From Pseudomonadota bacterium (GTDB lineage Bacteria; Pseudomonadota; Gammaproteobacteria; Burkholderiales; Ferrovaceae), in assembly GCA_021796835.1 (NCBI GenBank), contig JAKABO010000004.1:1-64000 (forward strand): DNA of 64,000 nucleotides, written 5' to 3'. Every line of letters begins with the position of its first letter. Position 1 is the stretch's first letter. The notes beneath the pieces were generated by a model. The model searched no databases. It was not told the origin of the DNA and saw only the letters and a program-made list of their open reading frames with translations. A program made the translations under genes and the position numbers. This document shows positions 24,948 through 34,177 of this stretch, in pieces.

Positions 24948-25298
24948 ATGAATGCTCTCACAGAAATGCCTGCGCCCCTGATTCTGACCGACAGCGCTGC
25001 CGACAAGGTCAAGGCGCTGATCGATGAAGAAGACAACCAGGACTTGAAATTGCGTGTGTTTGTCACCGGCGGGGGGTGTTCTGGGTTCCAGTACGGTTTT
25101 GCGTTTGAGGACGCGGTCAACGAAGACGATACCCAGATGGTCAAGAATGGGGTGACCCTGCTCATCGACCCGATGAGTTACCAATATTTGGTGGGTGCCG
25201 AGATCGACTACAAGGAAGATCTGGAAGGGGCGCAGTTCATCATTCGCAATCCCAACGCCAAAACGACCTGTGGCTGCGGATCTTCCTTTTCTTCATGA
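24948..25298 (+). CDS. erpA: Iron-sulfur cluster insertion protein ErpA
   Basis: ErpA is an A-type carrier that passes Fe-S clusters to apoproteins, including isoprenoid enzymes. The 116-residue protein has [16 protein letters not shown], the first Cys in [13 protein letters not shown], and the C-terminal pair in [10 protein letters not shown], giving the three conserved cysteines. Its length fits ErpA. It follows argC, the usual betaproteobacterial order. AGGAGA lies at normal distance. Confidence 0.95.
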   Translation: MNALTEMPAPLILTDSAADKVKALIDEEDNQDLKLRVFVTGGGCSGFQYGFAFEDAVNEDDTQMVKNGVTLLIDPMSYQYLVGAEIDYKEDLEGAQFIIRNPNAKTTCGCGSSFSS

Positions 25299-25349
25299 GT
25301 TGGTTTTGTAAATTACTATTGGATTTATAAAACTAACCTCTGTTTTATA

Positions 25350-25379
25350 TTGACTCTAAACAAATCCAGGTGTTAGACT
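25350..25379 (+). promoter_or_regulatory. Possible promoter of the cytochrome c peroxidase gene
   Basis: TTGACT at 25350-25355 and TAGACT at 25374-25379 are 18 bases apart, about 50 bases before the start codon. The -35 region reads TTGAC-TCTA-AACAA, a weak half-match to an FNR/ANR site, which would suit oxygen control of this enzyme, but the match is poor. Confidence 0.35.
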
Positions 25380-25427
25380 GAAACCTCGGGAATTTCTTCT
25401 TTCACCCTTGATTTGTGGAGAGTCCTC

Positions 25428-26462
25428 ATGAAAAAAACCCTTCTCCTGCTCTCCGCCTGGGCGATGTGGAGCGCAGTTTCGTCCGCCTGGAGTTTTGAGC
25501 CGCTGCCCGACGTGCCGCCCATTCCCGCAGACAATCCCATGAGCGCCGCCAAGATTGCCCTGGGACAGCAGTTGTATTTTGACAAGCGGCTTTCAGTCGA
25601 CGGCACCGTATCGTGTAATTCCTGCCACAGCGTGATGGGGAGCGGAACGGATAACCGACCGGTCTCAGTGGGCGTCGGCGGAAAAAAAGGAGGGCGCAAT
25701 GCGCCCACGGTATGGAATTCGGCATTCCTGAGCGTACAGTTCTGGGATGGTCGGGCCGCCACGCTGGAAGATCAGGCCAAGGGGCCGATCGTGAATTCGG
25801 TGGAAATGGGGATGCATTCGCCGGCCGATGCAGAGGCGCGCATTCGTGCCATTCCGGGTTATGTCAGCCAGTTTGAAACGGTCTTTGGCGCACAGAATCC
25901 GGTGACCTACGAGAACATTGCCAAAGCCATTGCGGCCTACGAGCGGACCTTGTTGACTCCCCGCAGCCCCTTTGATCGCTACCTGAAAGGAGACAAGACG
26001 GCGCTCTCCGAGCAAGCCTTGCGTGGCATGAAAACCGTCGAGAAGATCGGTTGTACGGCCTGCCATACGGGGCCGGATTTTGCCGGTCCTTCCATGCCGG
26101 CAGGGCAGGGGTTTTACCAGAAATTCCCCATCTTTGTCGAGAACAACCCCTATGTGGCCAAATACCGGTTGATGGAGGATGACGGTCGTTTCAATGTCAC
26201 GCATGAGGCGTCGGACAAGCACCTGTGGCGTGTTCAGACATGGCGCAACGTGGCGTTGACCGCCCCCTATTTTCATACCGGGTCCGTTCCGACCCTGGAC
26301 GAGGCGGTGCGTGTCATGGCGCGCTCCCAGTTGGGGAAGACCCTGACGGAGGCGGAAGTCCAGGATATCGTGGCTTTTCTCAACAGTCTGACGGGAGAAT
26401 TCCCGGTGCAGAACATGCCGCGTCTGCCCCAGACGCCCAATCGAACATTGACGGCGGAGTGA
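25428..26462 (+). CDS. Dihaem cytochrome c peroxidase
   Basis: Bacterial dihaem peroxidases reduce hydrogen peroxide in the periplasm using electrons from cytochrome c. The 344-residue protein has a signal peptide (MKKTLLLLSAWAMWSAVSSA), two haem-binding motifs CNSCH (near residue 66) and CTACH (near 210), and the C-terminal block WRNVALTAPYFHTGSVPTLD with VMARSQLG, which carries the distal Met ligand in known enzymes. Length and order match the CcpA/MauG group. GGAGAG precedes the ATG at 25428. A strong terminator follows, so it is probably monocistronic. Confidence 0.93.
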   Translation: MKKTLLLLSAWAMWSAVSSAWSFEPLPDVPPIPADNPMSAAKIALGQQLYFDKRLSVDGTVSCNSCHSVMGSGTDNRPVSVGVGGKKGGRNAPTVWNSAFLSVQFWDGRAATLEDQAKGPIVNSVEMGMHSPADAEARIRAIPGYVSQFETVFGAQNPVTYENIAKAIAAYERTLLTPRSPFDRYLKGDKTALSEQALRGMKTVEKIGCTACHTGPDFAGPSMPAGQGFYQKFPIFVENNPYVAKYRLMEDDGRFNVTHEASDKHLWRVQTWRNVALTAPYFHTGSVPTLDEAVRVMARSQLGKTLTEAEVQDIVAFLNSLTGEFPVQNMPRLPQTPNRTLTAE

Positions 26463-26505
26463 ACTTTACCCTCAGGATTCACTCCCAGCGTTTCCCTCTC
26501 CCTCT

Positions 26506-26530
26506 CCCTCCGCCCAGGAGGGTTTTTTTT
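26506..26530 (+). terminator. Intrinsic terminator of the cytochrome c peroxidase gene
   Basis: Stem CCCTCC (26506-26511) and GGAGGG (26517-26522) with loop GCCCA is followed by T8. Confidence 0.9.
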
Positions 26531-26626
26531 GTCCCGGCAGAATGGTATGCACCGCTCGGGTCGGTTGTATAATCCCCCTGATCTGCGGTGAGAGGGTAAA
26601 TCAGGGAACACGGGACAAGGAACACC

Positions 26627-27058
26627 ATGAAAGCACGAGTGAAATGGGTCGAAGGAATGAGTTTTCTGGGGGAAAGTGGCAGTGGTCACACTTTCTTGAT
26701 GGATGGGGCACCGGAGGCCGGTGGACGCAATATGGGGGTACGTCCCATGGAGGCGGTTCTGATGGGAACCGGAGGGTGCACGGCCTTCGATGTGGTGATG
26801 ATGCTGAAACGGGCGCGTGCCGACATCGTGGACTGCGTGGTGGAACTGGAGGCGCAGCGCGCAGAGGAAGATCCGAAGGTATTTACCCATATCCACTTCC
26901 ACTTCGTGGTGACGGGACGAAATCTCAAGGCTGAACAGGTCCGGCGTTTCGTCGACCTGTCCGCAGAAAAGTACTGCTCAGCCAGTATCATGCTTGGAAA
27001 AACTGCCAAGATCACCCACGATTTCGAATTGCGCGAGGTCTCCGGTGACACCCCGTGA
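26627..27058 (+). CDS. OsmC/Ohr family protein
   Basis: OsmC-family proteins reduce organic hydroperoxides through two cysteines; this 143-residue protein resembles the YhfA-like branch. It shows MGVRPMEAVLMGTGGCTAFD with the first Cys (near residue 51) and SAEKYCSASIMLGKTAKITH with the second (near 116). Both redox cysteines are therefore present. A TATAAT at 26568-26573 could be the -10 of its promoter, with no good -35. The gene overlaps trpD by 14 bases, so it is cotranslated with a tryptophan gene, which is unusual. Confidence 0.88.
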   Translation: MKARVKWVEGMSFLGESGSGHTFLMDGAPEAGGRNMGVRPMEAVLMGTGGCTAFDVVMMLKRARADIVDCVVELEAQRAEEDPKVFTHIHFHFVVTGRNLKAEQVRRFVDLSAEKYCSASIMLGKTAKITHDFELREVSGDTP

Positions 27059-28064
27059 GGCGCTGGAAGCTCTTTTTGCCGGCAATGATCTGACCCATGA
27101 TCAGATGACGGATGTCATGAGCGACATCATGAATGGGGTCACGACGCCCATTCAGACAGCGGCGTTGGTGACTGCCTTGCGTTACAAGGGTGAGACAGTG
27201 ACGGAATTGGCGGCTGCAGTGCAGGTGATGCGCTCCCTGTCGGTCAAGGTGGATACCACCGGACTGGCCCATGTCGTGGATACCTGCGGTACGGGAGGAG
27301 ATGGCATGCATACCTTCAACATCTCCACCACGGCGGCATTTGTGGCGGCGGCTGCCGGGGCGCGGGTGGCCAAGCACGGAGGACGGGCCGTTTCCTCCAG
27401 CGTGGGGAGTTCAGATGTACTGGAATCTCTCGGGATCGGCATGGCCAGCACAACCCCGGAACGAGCCCAGCAATCATTGCACCGGTGGGGGCTCGGGTTC
27501 ATGTTTGCGCCCCACCACCATACCGCCATGAAACATTCAGTTTCGGTGCGACGGGAACTGGGTGTGCGCACCCTGTTCAATCTGCTGGGGCCCATGACCA
27601 ACCCGGCGGGAGCGCCCAACCAGTTACTGGGGGTTTTTGCGGCCCATTTCACCCAACGATTGGCGGCAGTCCTGCGTCAATTGGGTACGCGTCACGCCAT
27701 GGTGGTTCATGGGAGCGATGGGTTGGACGAAATCACCCTGTCCGGGCCGACCCATGTGGCCGAACTCCGCGAGGGAGAAATTCGTGAATACCTGTTTCAT
27801 CCGCATCAGGTGGGCATGGAACCTGCTCCCCTGAATGGACTGTTGGTCAAGAATGCCGAGGAATCCCGTCGTCTGTTGCTGTCCGTATTGGAGGATGAAG
27901 CCGGACCCGCGCGGGATATCGTCCTGCTGAATGCGGGAGCCGCCCTCTATGTGGCGGGCGTGACGACTTCCCACCGTGACGGGGTGGAACTGGCGCGGGC
28001 CACGCTGACCTCTGGAGCCGCCCGCCAACGGCTGGAAGATCTGGTGTCCTGGAGTCGGACATGA
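27045..28064 (+). CDS. trpD: Anthranilate phosphoribosyltransferase
   Basis: TrpD joins anthranilate to PRPP in tryptophan synthesis. The 339-residue protein has [20 protein letters not shown] (PRPP-binding, near residue 78), [20 protein letters not shown], and [15 protein letters not shown]. The start is GTG at 27045, 11 bases before the OsmC stop, with GAGG 7 bases upstream; the frame is open further back but only into OsmC sequence. trpC follows with an ATGA overlap. trpE and trpG, often adjacent, are not in the window. Confidence 0.96.
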   Translation: MTPREALEALFAGNDLTHDQMTDVMSDIMNGVTTPIQTAALVTALRYKGETVTELAAAVQVMRSLSVKVDTTGLAHVVDTCGTGGDGMHTFNISTTAAFVAAAAGARVAKHGGRAVSSSVGSSDVLESLGIGMASTTPERAQQSLHRWGLGFMFAPHHHTAMKHSVSVRRELGVRTLFNLLGPMTNPAGAPNQLLGVFAAHFTQRLAAVLRQLGTRHAMVVHGSDGLDEITLSGPTHVAELREGEIREYLFHPHQVGMEPAPLNGLLVKNAEESRRLLLSVLEDEAGPARDIVLLNAGAALYVAGVTTSHRDGVELARATLTSGAARQRLEDLVSWSRT

Positions 28065-28867
28065 GCGATATCCTGTCTGCCATCATGGCCACCAAGGCCC
28101 AGGAAGTGGCCGCAGCACAGGTCCGCGTTCCTCTGGCCCAACTTAAGGAACAGGTTTTCGACGCCCCGCCTCTGCGCGATTTTACGGCAGCGCTCCGGGA
28201 CAGGGTACAGGCTGGGCAATCTGCCGTGATTGCCGAAATCAAAAAGGCCAGTCCCAGCAAGGGCGTATTGCGGGAGGATTTTGATCCCGCAGCCATTGCC
28301 CGTTCTTACGCCGGGCATGGCGCCGCCTGTTTGTCCGTGTTGACGGATCGGGAATATTTTCAGGGGAGTGCGGCGTACCTGCAGTCCGCCCGCGCAGCCT
28401 GTTCCCTGCCCGTTCTGCGCAAGGACTTTCTCTGTAGTCCCTACCAGGTTTACGAGGCCCGTTGCATGGGGGCCGATGCCATCCTGTTGATCGTGGCCGC
28501 ACTGGATTTGGCGCGTCTGCATCAACTGGAGAGCCTGGGGCATGCCCTGGGGATGGCCGTACTGGTGGAAGTTCATGATGAACGGGAACTGGCTCTGGCC
28601 CTGCAACTGGATTCGCCCCTGATCGGGGTCAACAATCGCAACCTGCGGACTTTTGAAACCCGCCTGGAGACATCCCTCGAGTTGCGTGTTCAAATCCCTG
28701 AAGACCGTTTGATGATCAGCGAAAGCGGCATCGCTACCCCGGCACAGGTGACCACTTTGAGGGAGGCGGGGATCCACGCCTTTCTGGTGGGGGAGACTTT
28801 CATGCGTGCGGCCGACCCCGGGGCGATGCTTGCCCGACTGATGGGAGATTCGGAGGGATCGGAATAG
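28061..28867 (+). CDS. trpC: Indole-3-glycerol phosphate synthase
   Basis: TrpC closes the indole ring in tryptophan synthesis. The 268-residue TIM-barrel protein has [20 protein letters not shown] (catalytic Glu and Lys), [48 protein letters not shown], and [12 protein letters not shown]. It is monofunctional, without a fused TrpF domain. The ATG overlaps the trpD stop by 4 bases. Confidence 0.97.
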   Translation: MSDILSAIMATKAQEVAAAQVRVPLAQLKEQVFDAPPLRDFTAALRDRVQAGQSAVIAEIKKASPSKGVLREDFDPAAIARSYAGHGAACLSVLTDREYFQGSAAYLQSARAACSLPVLRKDFLCSPYQVYEARCMGADAILLIVAALDLARLHQLESLGHALGMAVLVEVHDERELALALQLDSPLIGVNNRNLRTFETRLETSLELRVQIPEDRLMISESGIATPAQVTTLREAGIHAFLVGETFMRAADPGAMLARLMGDSEGSE

Positions 28868-28868
28868 C

Positions 28869-28889
28869 CGAGTTACAACTCGTTACAAT
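28869..28889 (+). promoter_or_regulatory. Palindrome next to a -10-like element before the lipoprotein gene
   Basis: CGAGTT-AC-AACTCG (28869-28882) is a perfect 14-base palindrome, followed after one base by TACAAT (28884-28889). The arrangement looks like an operator over a promoter for the following lipoprotein/Spy/efflux genes. No -35 of quality is seen. Confidence 0.35.
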
Positions 28890-28978
28890 GTGTCTTCGCA
28901 ACAGTCGATAGGATGGCGCACCAATCCAGTTCAACGGGGGTCGGTGCGCGGGTTGGAAATGGTTTTGAAGGAGGTACG

Positions 28979-29176
28979 ATGAAAAAATCGCTCTGGATGA
29001 GTGTCCTTTTTCTGTCGCTGGCGGGCTGTGGTCCCATGATGATGGGCGGTGGCTACGGAGGCGACTATCCCGGCTATGGAGGGTTCGGCGGGATGGACAT
29101 GGGCTTTGGCGGCATGGATGGTGGGGGAATGGAGGGTTTTGGTGATGGTGGCTTCGGTGGTGATGACGATGACTGA
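28979..29176 (+). CDS. Small Gly/Met/Asp-rich lipoprotein
   Basis: The 65-residue product has a lipoprotein signal peptide ending in the lipobox LAGC (Cys near residue 19). The mature part is only about 47 residues, nearly all Gly, Met, Tyr, Phe and Asp (for example GGYGGDYPGYGGFGGMDMGF), with an acidic DDDD end. I know no function for it. Methionine and acidic residues might bind metal. AAGGAGG at 28969-28974 strongly supports the start. A 7-bp stem GCGCACC/GGTGCGC (28916-28922 with 28943-28949) lies in the leader. The Spy-like gene starts 13 bases downstream, so the two are probably cotranscribed. Confidence 0.65.
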   Translation: MKKSLWMSVLFLSLAGCGPMMMGGGYGGDYPGYGGFGGMDMGFGGMDGGGMEGFGDGGFGGDDDD

Positions 29177-29189
29177 GAATGGAGACACA

Positions 29190-29639
29190 ATGATGAAAAA
29201 AGCCTTACGGATGACGATGTTATTGATGGCCCTCAGCGTGACTGGCGCGTATGCCCAGGATTATCCTGCCGCGCCGCCGCCGCCCAATGAGCCTGCGCCT
29301 GCACCCGGGTCGCACGGAGATCCCGTAGGGAATGCGCAGCGGCATCTCGATGAGTTCAAGCAGGAATTAAATTTGAATCCGGGTCAGCAAGCCGCCTGGG
29401 ATCGTTACGCGAAGGATACCCTGAGCGCGGTTCAGGAAATTCGGGATCAGACTGCGGCGGCAGGCAAGCAGACGGATGTGCAGCCGGCGCCGGTGCGTTT
29501 CGACCAGCACATTGCCCTGATGCGTCAGCGCCTCAAGGAATTTGAAAAGATGGATCAGGCCCTGAAGGATTTCTACAACACCTTGACCCCCGCTCAGAAG
29601 GCAATTGCCGACCAGCACTTTTCGCGTCTGCGGCATTGA
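29190..29639 (+). CDS. LTXXQ-motif periplasmic protein (Spy/CpxP-like)
   Basis: Spy and CpxP are small helical periplasmic proteins that sense or relieve envelope stress. The 149-residue product has a signal peptide (KKALRMTMLLMALSVTGAYA, cleavage before QDYPA), a Pro-rich spacer, then two LTXXQ-like repeats: LNLNPGQQAAWDRYAKDTL and LTPAQKAIADQHFSRLRH at the end. Two ATG codons are adjacent (29190, 29193), both behind GGAG at 29181-29184. The gene lies between the Gly-rich lipoprotein and the RND pump genes, which suggests an envelope or metal stress function. Confidence 0.75.
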   Translation: MMKKALRMTMLLMALSVTGAYAQDYPAAPPPPNEPAPAPGSHGDPVGNAQRHLDEFKQELNLNPGQQAAWDRYAKDTLSAVQEIRDQTAAAGKQTDVQPAPVRFDQHIALMRQRLKEFEKMDQALKDFYNTLTPAQKAIADQHFSRLRH

Positions 29640-29732
29640 TCGGCTGACGACTTCCGCTTTCCCACCCCCCCTTCAAAACTTGCTCTGAAGCACGTTCGAG
29701 ATGGTTATGTTTAGAGATCGGGATTCAACTCT

Positions 29733-32700
29733 ATGATGTCAGGTATTGTAAAGTTAGCACTGAATCGGCCATATACGTTCATCGTCATGGCGATTTTGAT
29801 CATGCTGGGGGGGATCTTTAGCGTCATCCGGACCCCGACGGATATTTTCCCCAATATCGGAATACCAGTGGTCAGCGCCGTGTGGACGTACAACGGCATG
29901 ATTCCTTCCGATATGTCAGGACGGGTCATTTATCCCTTCGAGCGTTACCTGACCAGTACGGTCACCAACATCGAGCATATCGAGTCCCAGTCACTGCCCG
30001 GGTATGGGGTGGTGAAGATCTTTTTTCAACCGAATGTCGATGTCAACACGGCCATGGCCCAGGTCACGGCCATTTCGCAAACCGTATTGCGTCAGTTGCC
30101 CTTCGGGATCACGCCCCCGCTGATCCTCAACTATAACGCGGCAACGGTGCCCATCATCCAGTTGGCGCTGTCCGGAAAAAAGTTTGGTGAATCGACCCTG
30201 TTCGATATCGGCCAGAACTTCATGCGTCCCCAACTGGCCACGGTGGAGGGGGCCGGGGTTCCTTCTCCCTACGGGGGTAAGGTGCGCGAAATCATGGTGG
30301 ATCTGAACCCCATTGCCATGCAGTCCAAGGGGGTCTCGGCCGCAGACATTGGAAAAGCTCTGGCGGAACAGAACCTTATCATTCCGGCGGGGACGGAAAA
30401 AATCGGCAGGTTCGAATATAACGTTTATCTCAATGACAGTCCGGTGGATTTCAAGGAACTGAATGAGATGCCGGTCAAGGTGGTACAGTCCAAATCCAAT
30501 ATCCACGAGGCTCAGAGCCCTGCGATCTTGTTGCGGGATGTGGCCTATATCCGGGATGGCTATCCACCCCAGATCAACATCGTAAAAGTGGATGGTCAAA
30601 AGTCCGTCTTGCTGACCATTCTCAAAAATGGGGACACCTCGACGTTGACCATTGTGGACGATGTCAAAAAGATGGTCCCCAAACTGCTCGCGGGTCTTCC
30701 CGACGGACTGAAAGTACAGCAATTGGCGGATCAATCGGTGTTTGTCAAGGAAGCCATTTCCGGCGTGGTTCGGGAAGGGGTGACGGCGGCACTCCTCACT
30801 AGTTTGATGATCTTGCTGTTCCTGGGCAGTTGGCGTTCGACATTGATCGTCAGCCTGTCGATTCCTTTATGTATCCTCTCTTCCATTGCGGTTTTGTCCA
30901 TGCTGGGCGAAACCCTGAATGTCATGACCTTGGGTGGACTTTCTCTGGCAGTGGGGATTCTCGTGGATGATGCGACGGTGATGATCGAGAATATCAATCA
31001 TCACCTGGAAATGGGCAAGAAGGTGCGGGTGGCTATTACCGAAGCGGCGGGGCAGATTGTCCAACCGGCTTTTGTTTCGACCTTCAGTATCTGTATCGTG
31101 TTTATCCCCATGTTTTTCCTGACCGGGGTCTCCAAGTATCTGTTTGTTCCCATGGCCGAGGCGGTGGTCTTTGCCATGATCGCCTCCTTTATTCTGTCCC
31201 AGACCTTTGTGCCCACCATGGCCAACTTCCTCCTGAAGGCCCATGATCATCATCATGCCCATCATGAACCCGAGGGGAAAAAAGGGCCCATGGTAAAGGT
31301 TCTTCTTGCCCTCAATCGGTTTCAGCATGGTTTTGAGAAACGTTTTACGACCCTGAGGTGGGGATATACCAGTATGCTGGAACGGGCGGTGAGCAATCGC
31401 AAACGTTTCATTCCCATCTATATGTCGGTGGTCATGGTTTCTTTTGTCCTGCTCCCATTTCTGGGCAGAGACTTTTTCCCTGCAGTAGATGGCGGGCAGA
31501 TCAAAATGCACATCCGTGCCCAGGTGGGAACCCGGGTAGAAAGTACCGCCTCGTTGACGGACAAGATCGATGCCTACATTCGGACCGTCGTTCCGTCCAA
31601 GGAACTGGAAGGGATCGTGGATAACATCGGGCTGCCCGTGTTCCCTATCAATTTGGCGTACATCAACACAGGAACCATCGGTCCTCAGGATGCGGACATC
31701 ATGATCTCGTTGAAGGAAGATCATCACCCCACGGAAAACTACGTCAGAGAACTGAGGCGTGCATTGCCGAGACACTTTCCTGGCGTAGAGTTTGCCTTCT
31801 TGCCTGCGGATATGGTGGGGCAGATCCTGAATTTCGGATCACCGGCCCCCATCGATATTCAGGTGGGTGGCCCTAACTGGGATGAAAACTACAAATACAT
31901 CCAAATGATGCGCAGCAAACTGGAACTGATCGACGGGATTGCCGATGCGCGGGTTCAGCAGTCCACCAACTATCCCCAGTTCAATGTGAACGTCAATCGG
32001 ATCCTGGCCAAAACCCTGGGGTTTTCGGAAATGGATGTGACGAACAGTTTGGTCAGCACGTTATCGGGGAGTTTTCAGGTGGCACCGACCTTCTGGCTCA
32101 ATCCACAAAACCGGGTATCCTACCCGATCGTGGTACAAACCCCCCAATATCGGGTGGACACCTTGTCGGATCTGGAGAACACCCTGGTGAGCAGCGCCAG
32201 TACGCACAAAGTACAGGTGTTGGGTGCCCTCGCTAGTATTACGCGGGACCGGGGCGATGCGGTGGTGACCCACTACACCATCATGCCCAGTTTCGACTTG
32301 CTGGCGACGACTCAGGATCGCGATCTGGGGGGCGTTTCCTCGGATGTGCATAAACTGATTGAACAGACCAAGGGGTCAATTCCCAAGGGGGCCACGGTGC
32401 GGTTGCTGGGTCAGGTGCCCATCATGGAATCTTCCTTCTCGGGTCTGCTCATGGGCCTGGTATTTTCCATCGTGCTGATTTACCTGTTGATCGTCGTGAA
32501 CTTCCAGTCCTGGCTGGACCCCTTCGTGATCATTACGGGGTTGCCAGCCGCGTTGGCGGGGATTGTCTGGATGTTATTCATCACCCATACGAGAATCTCT
32601 GTGCCCGCACTGACCGGTGCCATCATGTGTATGGGGACGGCGACGGCCAACAGTATTCTGGTGATCAGTTTTGCGCGGGAACGTCTGGCCATCAACAAGA

Positions 32701-33005
32701 ATTCCACGTTGGCCGCGATCGAAGCCGGATACTCTCGTTTCAGACCGGTGTGCATGACGGCATTGGCCATGATCATCGGGATGGCGCCGATGGCGTTGGG
32801 ACTGGGAGAAGGTGGAGAACAGAATGCTCCCTTGGGGCGCGCAGTCATCGGGGGACTGATGTTTGCGACCGTGACGACGTTACTATTTGTTCCGGTGGTG
32901 TTTAGTCTGGTCCATGCCAAGGATAAGTTTGACGTGGAAAGCGATGAGGGTAACGGTCTTGAAGGCCGATCAGAAGAAATGAATGGAGCCAGCCATGCAG
33001 GATGA
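29733..33005 (+). CDS. RND family efflux transporter permease
   Basis: RND pumps use the proton gradient to export drugs, solvents or metals across both membranes. The 1090-residue protein has the 12-helix RND architecture: helix 1 near residues 12-30, a periplasmic porter domain, helices 2-6 (SLMILLFLGSWRSTLIVSLS, then GILVDDATVMIEN with the proton-relay Asp pair near residue 412), a second porter domain, and helices 8-12 (NSILVISFARERLA). It belongs to the hydrophobe/amphiphile type rather than the CzcA heavy-metal type as far as I can tell. A His-rich stretch (about residues 503-515, AHDHHHAHHEPEG) lies in the cytoplasmic loop after helix 6. The order permease, adaptor, outer membrane factor is less usual than adaptor first. 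Confidence 0.9.
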   Translation: MMSGIVKLALNRPYTFIVMAILIMLGGIFSVIRTPTDIFPNIGIPVVSAVWTYNGMIPSDMSGRVIYPFERYLTSTVTNIEHIESQSLPGYGVVKIFFQPNVDVNTAMAQVTAISQTVLRQLPFGITPPLILNYNAATVPIIQLALSGKKFGESTLFDIGQNFMRPQLATVEGAGVPSPYGGKVREIMVDLNPIAMQSKGVSAADIGKALAEQNLIIPAGTEKIGRFEYNVYLNDSPVDFKELNEMPVKVVQSKSNIHEAQSPAILLRDVAYIRDGYPPQINIVKVDGQKSVLLTILKNGDTSTLTIVDDVKKMVPKLLAGLPDGLKVQQLADQSVFVKEAISGVVREGVTAALLTSLMILLFLGSWRSTLIVSLSIPLCILSSIAVLSMLGETLNVMTLGGLSLAVGILVDDATVMIENINHHLEMGKKVRVAITEAAGQIVQPAFVSTFSICIVFIPMFFLTGVSKYLFVPMAEAVVFAMIASFILSQTFVPTMANFLLKAHDHHHAHHEPEGKKGPMVKVLLALNRFQHGFEKRFTTLRWGYTSMLERAVSNRKRFIPIYMSVVMVSFVLLPFLGRDFFPAVDGGQIKMHIRAQVGTRVESTASLTDKIDAYIRTVVPSKELEGIVDNIGLPVFPINLAYINTGTIGPQDADIMISLKEDHHPTENYVRELRRALPRHFPGVEFAFLPADMVGQILNFGSPAPIDIQVGGPNWDENYKYIQMMRSKLELIDGIADARVQQSTNYPQFNVNVNRILAKTLGFSEMDVTNSLVSTLSGSFQVAPTFWLNPQNRVSYPIVVQTPQYRVDTLSDLENTLVSSASTHKVQVLGALASITRDRGDAVVTHYTIMPSFDLLATTQDRDLGGVSSDVHKLIEQTKGSIPKGATVRLLGQVPIMESSFSGLLMGLVFSIVLIYLLIVVNFQSWLDPFVIITGLPAALAGIVWMLFITHTRISVPALTGAIMCMGTATANSILVISFARERLAINKNSTLAAIEAGYSRFRPVCMTALAMIIGMAPMALGLGEGGEQNAPLGRAVIGGLMFATVTTLLFVPVVFSLVHAKDKFDVESDEGNGLEGRSEEMNGASHAG

Positions 33006-34176
33006 AGATCTGTTTGATATCGATGAACTAAAAAGTCTTCCCAAAAAAAGCATCAAACCGATGGCATGGGTTGCGGGGGTACTGGCCATTTGCTTGGCGG
33101 TATGGGGGATTTTTTCTCGTGACCGCGATGCCCGCGAATTGCATGTCTGGACGGAAGCCCAGGCCATTCCCTCGGTCAAGGTATTACATCCGTACCGCAG
33201 CGATAAAACGGCCAGTCTGATTTTACCGGGGAATATTCAGGCTTATTATCAGGCGCCGATTTTTGCGCGCGTCAATGGCTATCTCAAGTTCTGGTACCAC
33301 GATATCGGCGATCGGGTGAAAGCAGGGGATGTCTTGGCCGTGATCGACACGCCCGATTTGGACCAACAATACGAACAAGCCAAGTCCAAAGTTCTCAAGG
33401 CTAAAGCGGATCAGGTTTTGGCTCAAATCACGGCAGATCGCTGGCAGAAGTTAGTGGTGACCGATGCGGTCTCGAAACAGGAACGGGATCAGAAAGTAGC
33501 CAATCTGGAAGTACAAAAGGCGGAGGTGAAAGGCGCCGAAGCCGATCTTGGAAACGTACAGGCCTTTGAAGATTTCAAAAAGTTGCGAGCTCCGTTTGAT
33601 GGGGTGGTAACTGCTCGGAAGACCGATATTGGTGCACTGATCGATGCGGGTAAGGGGGAAGAATTGTTTACGGTCTCCCAGATCAATCCCCTGCGTCTTT
33701 ATGTCCCTGTCCCACAGTTCTATGTGCCCATGGTCAAGTTGGGGATAGAGGCTACGCTGGAGGTCCCCGAGTATCCGAATAGCGTATTCAACGGTACCGT
33801 CATACAGATTTCAAAAAACATCAGTCAGAAAACTGGAACCATGCTTGCCGAGTTGATTCTGGATAATTCCGAACAGCGTTTATCCCCAGGAGACTATGCG
33901 AAGGTCAAGTTCAGCCTGTCTGGAAAAGAAGATAACAGTCTGCGTGTACCTTCCAGTGCACTCATTTTGAGGACCGATGGAATACGGGTAGCCGTGGTGA
34001 ACAAGGATGACCGTATTCAACTGAAGAAAATTAATGTGGGGCGTGATTTCGGGCGCGATGTGGAGGTCCTGGCGGGAGTCACCACGTCGGATAATGTGGT
34101 GGATAGCCCACCGGATTACATCTTCGAAGGAGAAAAAGTCACCGTAATGCCTGCCAAGGCAGCCCCAGGAAAATAA
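32995..34176 (+). CDS. RND efflux periplasmic adaptor subunit
   Basis: The adaptor links the permease to the outer membrane channel. The 393-residue protein has one N-terminal membrane anchor (near residues 23-43, MAWVAGVLAICLAVWGIFS) instead of a lipobox, then the split biotinyl-lipoyl domain (ARVNGYLKFWYHDIGDRVKA and LRAPFDGVVTARKTDIGALI), a coiled-coil hairpin between them, and beta-barrel and membrane-proximal domains. The ATG at 32995 overlaps the permease end by 11 bases and has GGAG 6 bases upstream; an ATG four codons earlier lacks a binding site. Confidence 0.92.
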   Translation: MQDEDLFDIDELKSLPKKSIKPMAWVAGVLAICLAVWGIFSRDRDARELHVWTEAQAIPSVKVLHPYRSDKTASLILPGNIQAYYQAPIFARVNGYLKFWYHDIGDRVKAGDVLAVIDTPDLDQQYEQAKSKVLKAKADQVLAQITADRWQKLVVTDAVSKQERDQKVANLEVQKAEVKGAEADLGNVQAFEDFKKLRAPFDGVVTARKTDIGALIDAGKGEELFTVSQINPLRLYVPVPQFYVPMVKLGIEATLEVPEYPNSVFNGTVIQISKNISQKTGTMLAELILDNSEQRLSPGDYAKVKFSLSGKEDNSLRVPSSALILRTDGIRVAVVNKDDRIQLKKINVGRDFGRDVEVLAGVTTSDNVVDSPPDYIFEGEKVTVMPAKAAPGK

Positions 34177-34177
34177 C

